The notes beneath the pieces were generated by a model, which did not search any database, was not told the origin of the DNA, and saw nothing but the letters and a program-made list of their open reading frames with translations. This document shows positions 61,142 through 61,182 of a DNA stretch of 61,182 bases, piece by piece (within the stretch, counting starts at the first letter, position 1; every line of letters begins with the position of its first letter). Origin of the DNA: Streptomyces sp. NRRL F-5123 (lineage in GTDB: Bacteria > Actinomycetota > Actinomycetes > Streptomycetales > Streptomycetaceae); contig NZ_JOHY01000042.1 in NCBI RefSeq assembly GCF_000721495.1, forward strand, positions 1 to 61,182. The letters are read 5' to 3'. A program made the position numbers and the translations under genes.

Positions 61142-61182
61142 CGGCCGGACGGCGCGGGGGGCGCGGCACGCGGTGCACCGCG

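Overview
The window is 61.2 kb of very GC-rich DNA (third codon positions almost always G or C) from a Streptomyces-like actinomycete. Signs of this are the frequent GTG starts, a mycothiol-type enzyme, a LAxTG (class E sortase) surface protein, a canonical CebR box, a SpoIIE/PAS phosphatase, an ECF sigma factor with a SnoaL-like tail, an OtrA-type ribosome-protection GTPase, and many short promoters of the form TAnnnT-N6/7-start codon that predict leaderless mRNAs. I see no tRNA, rRNA, CRISPR array, prophage or secondary-metabolite cluster. It reads as an accessory-rich part of the chromosome.

Layout. 1-9.9 kb: PAS-GAF-SpoIIE phosphatase behind a perfect 24-nt palindrome; divergent LysE exporter and LysG-type regulator; a small protein of [F/Y]xxP[D/G] pentapeptide repeats divergent from a cysteine-less ribosomal protein L36; a TetR/MFS pair with a duplicated operator; a cis-prenyltransferase; a methyltransferase carrying an in-frame AQ microsatellite; a zinc alcohol dehydrogenase. 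9.9-17.7 kb: GH65 enzyme, HTH-flavin-binding protein, a decayed secreted-protein gene, and a PadR-ABC-FtsX operon with its operator. 17.8-24.8 kb: Tat-exported purple acid phosphatase and Tat-exported phospholipase C (phosphate acquisition), an RraA-like protein, a divergent HxlR/MFS pair and a 203-bp MITE. 24.8-32.2 kb: LysR regulator divergent from an sdhCAB operon, then a ribosome-protection GTPase with an overlapping leader ORF, then a DUF427 gene. 32.4-41.3 kb: sigma factor plus DinB-like enzyme, MFS, LacI regulator, beta-propeller/FnIII/DNRLRE secreted protein, MFS and a truncated SGNH-hydrolase pseudogene. 41.5-50.8 kb: guanidine-III riboswitch with its Gdx exporter, P1 peptidase, LAxTG protein, DedA, a DUF4232-like lipoprotein, GH25 muramidase, PHP phosphoesterase, and a CBM2-bearing glycoside hydrolase under a CebR box. 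50.8-61.2 kb: Si-type transhydrogenase, GH65 plus beta-phosphoglucomutase operon, two NAD(P)-binding proteins, MarR/MFS pair, a secreted protein and type II NADH dehydrogenase.

How the genes work together. Three themes recur. (i) Efflux: seven small-molecule exporters (five MFS, one LysE, one SMR). Most have a local switch, each of a different class: TetR, HxlR, MarR, LysG, and a guanidine riboswitch. A PadR/ABC operon adds to this. (ii) Extracellular polymer and phosphate scavenging: Tat phosphatase and lipase, CBM2 hydrolase, two GH65 phosphorylase-type enzymes with a beta-phosphoglucomutase, and LacI-type operators. (iii) Redox and energy: sdhCAB, NDH-2, transhydrogenase and alcohol dehydrogenase. 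The strongest non-coding finds are the guanidine-III riboswitch with an evident Shine-Dalgarno-sequestering alternative stem, the MITE inserted exactly on an MFS stop codon, the leader ORF before the ribosome-protection gene, and the set of leaderless promoters.
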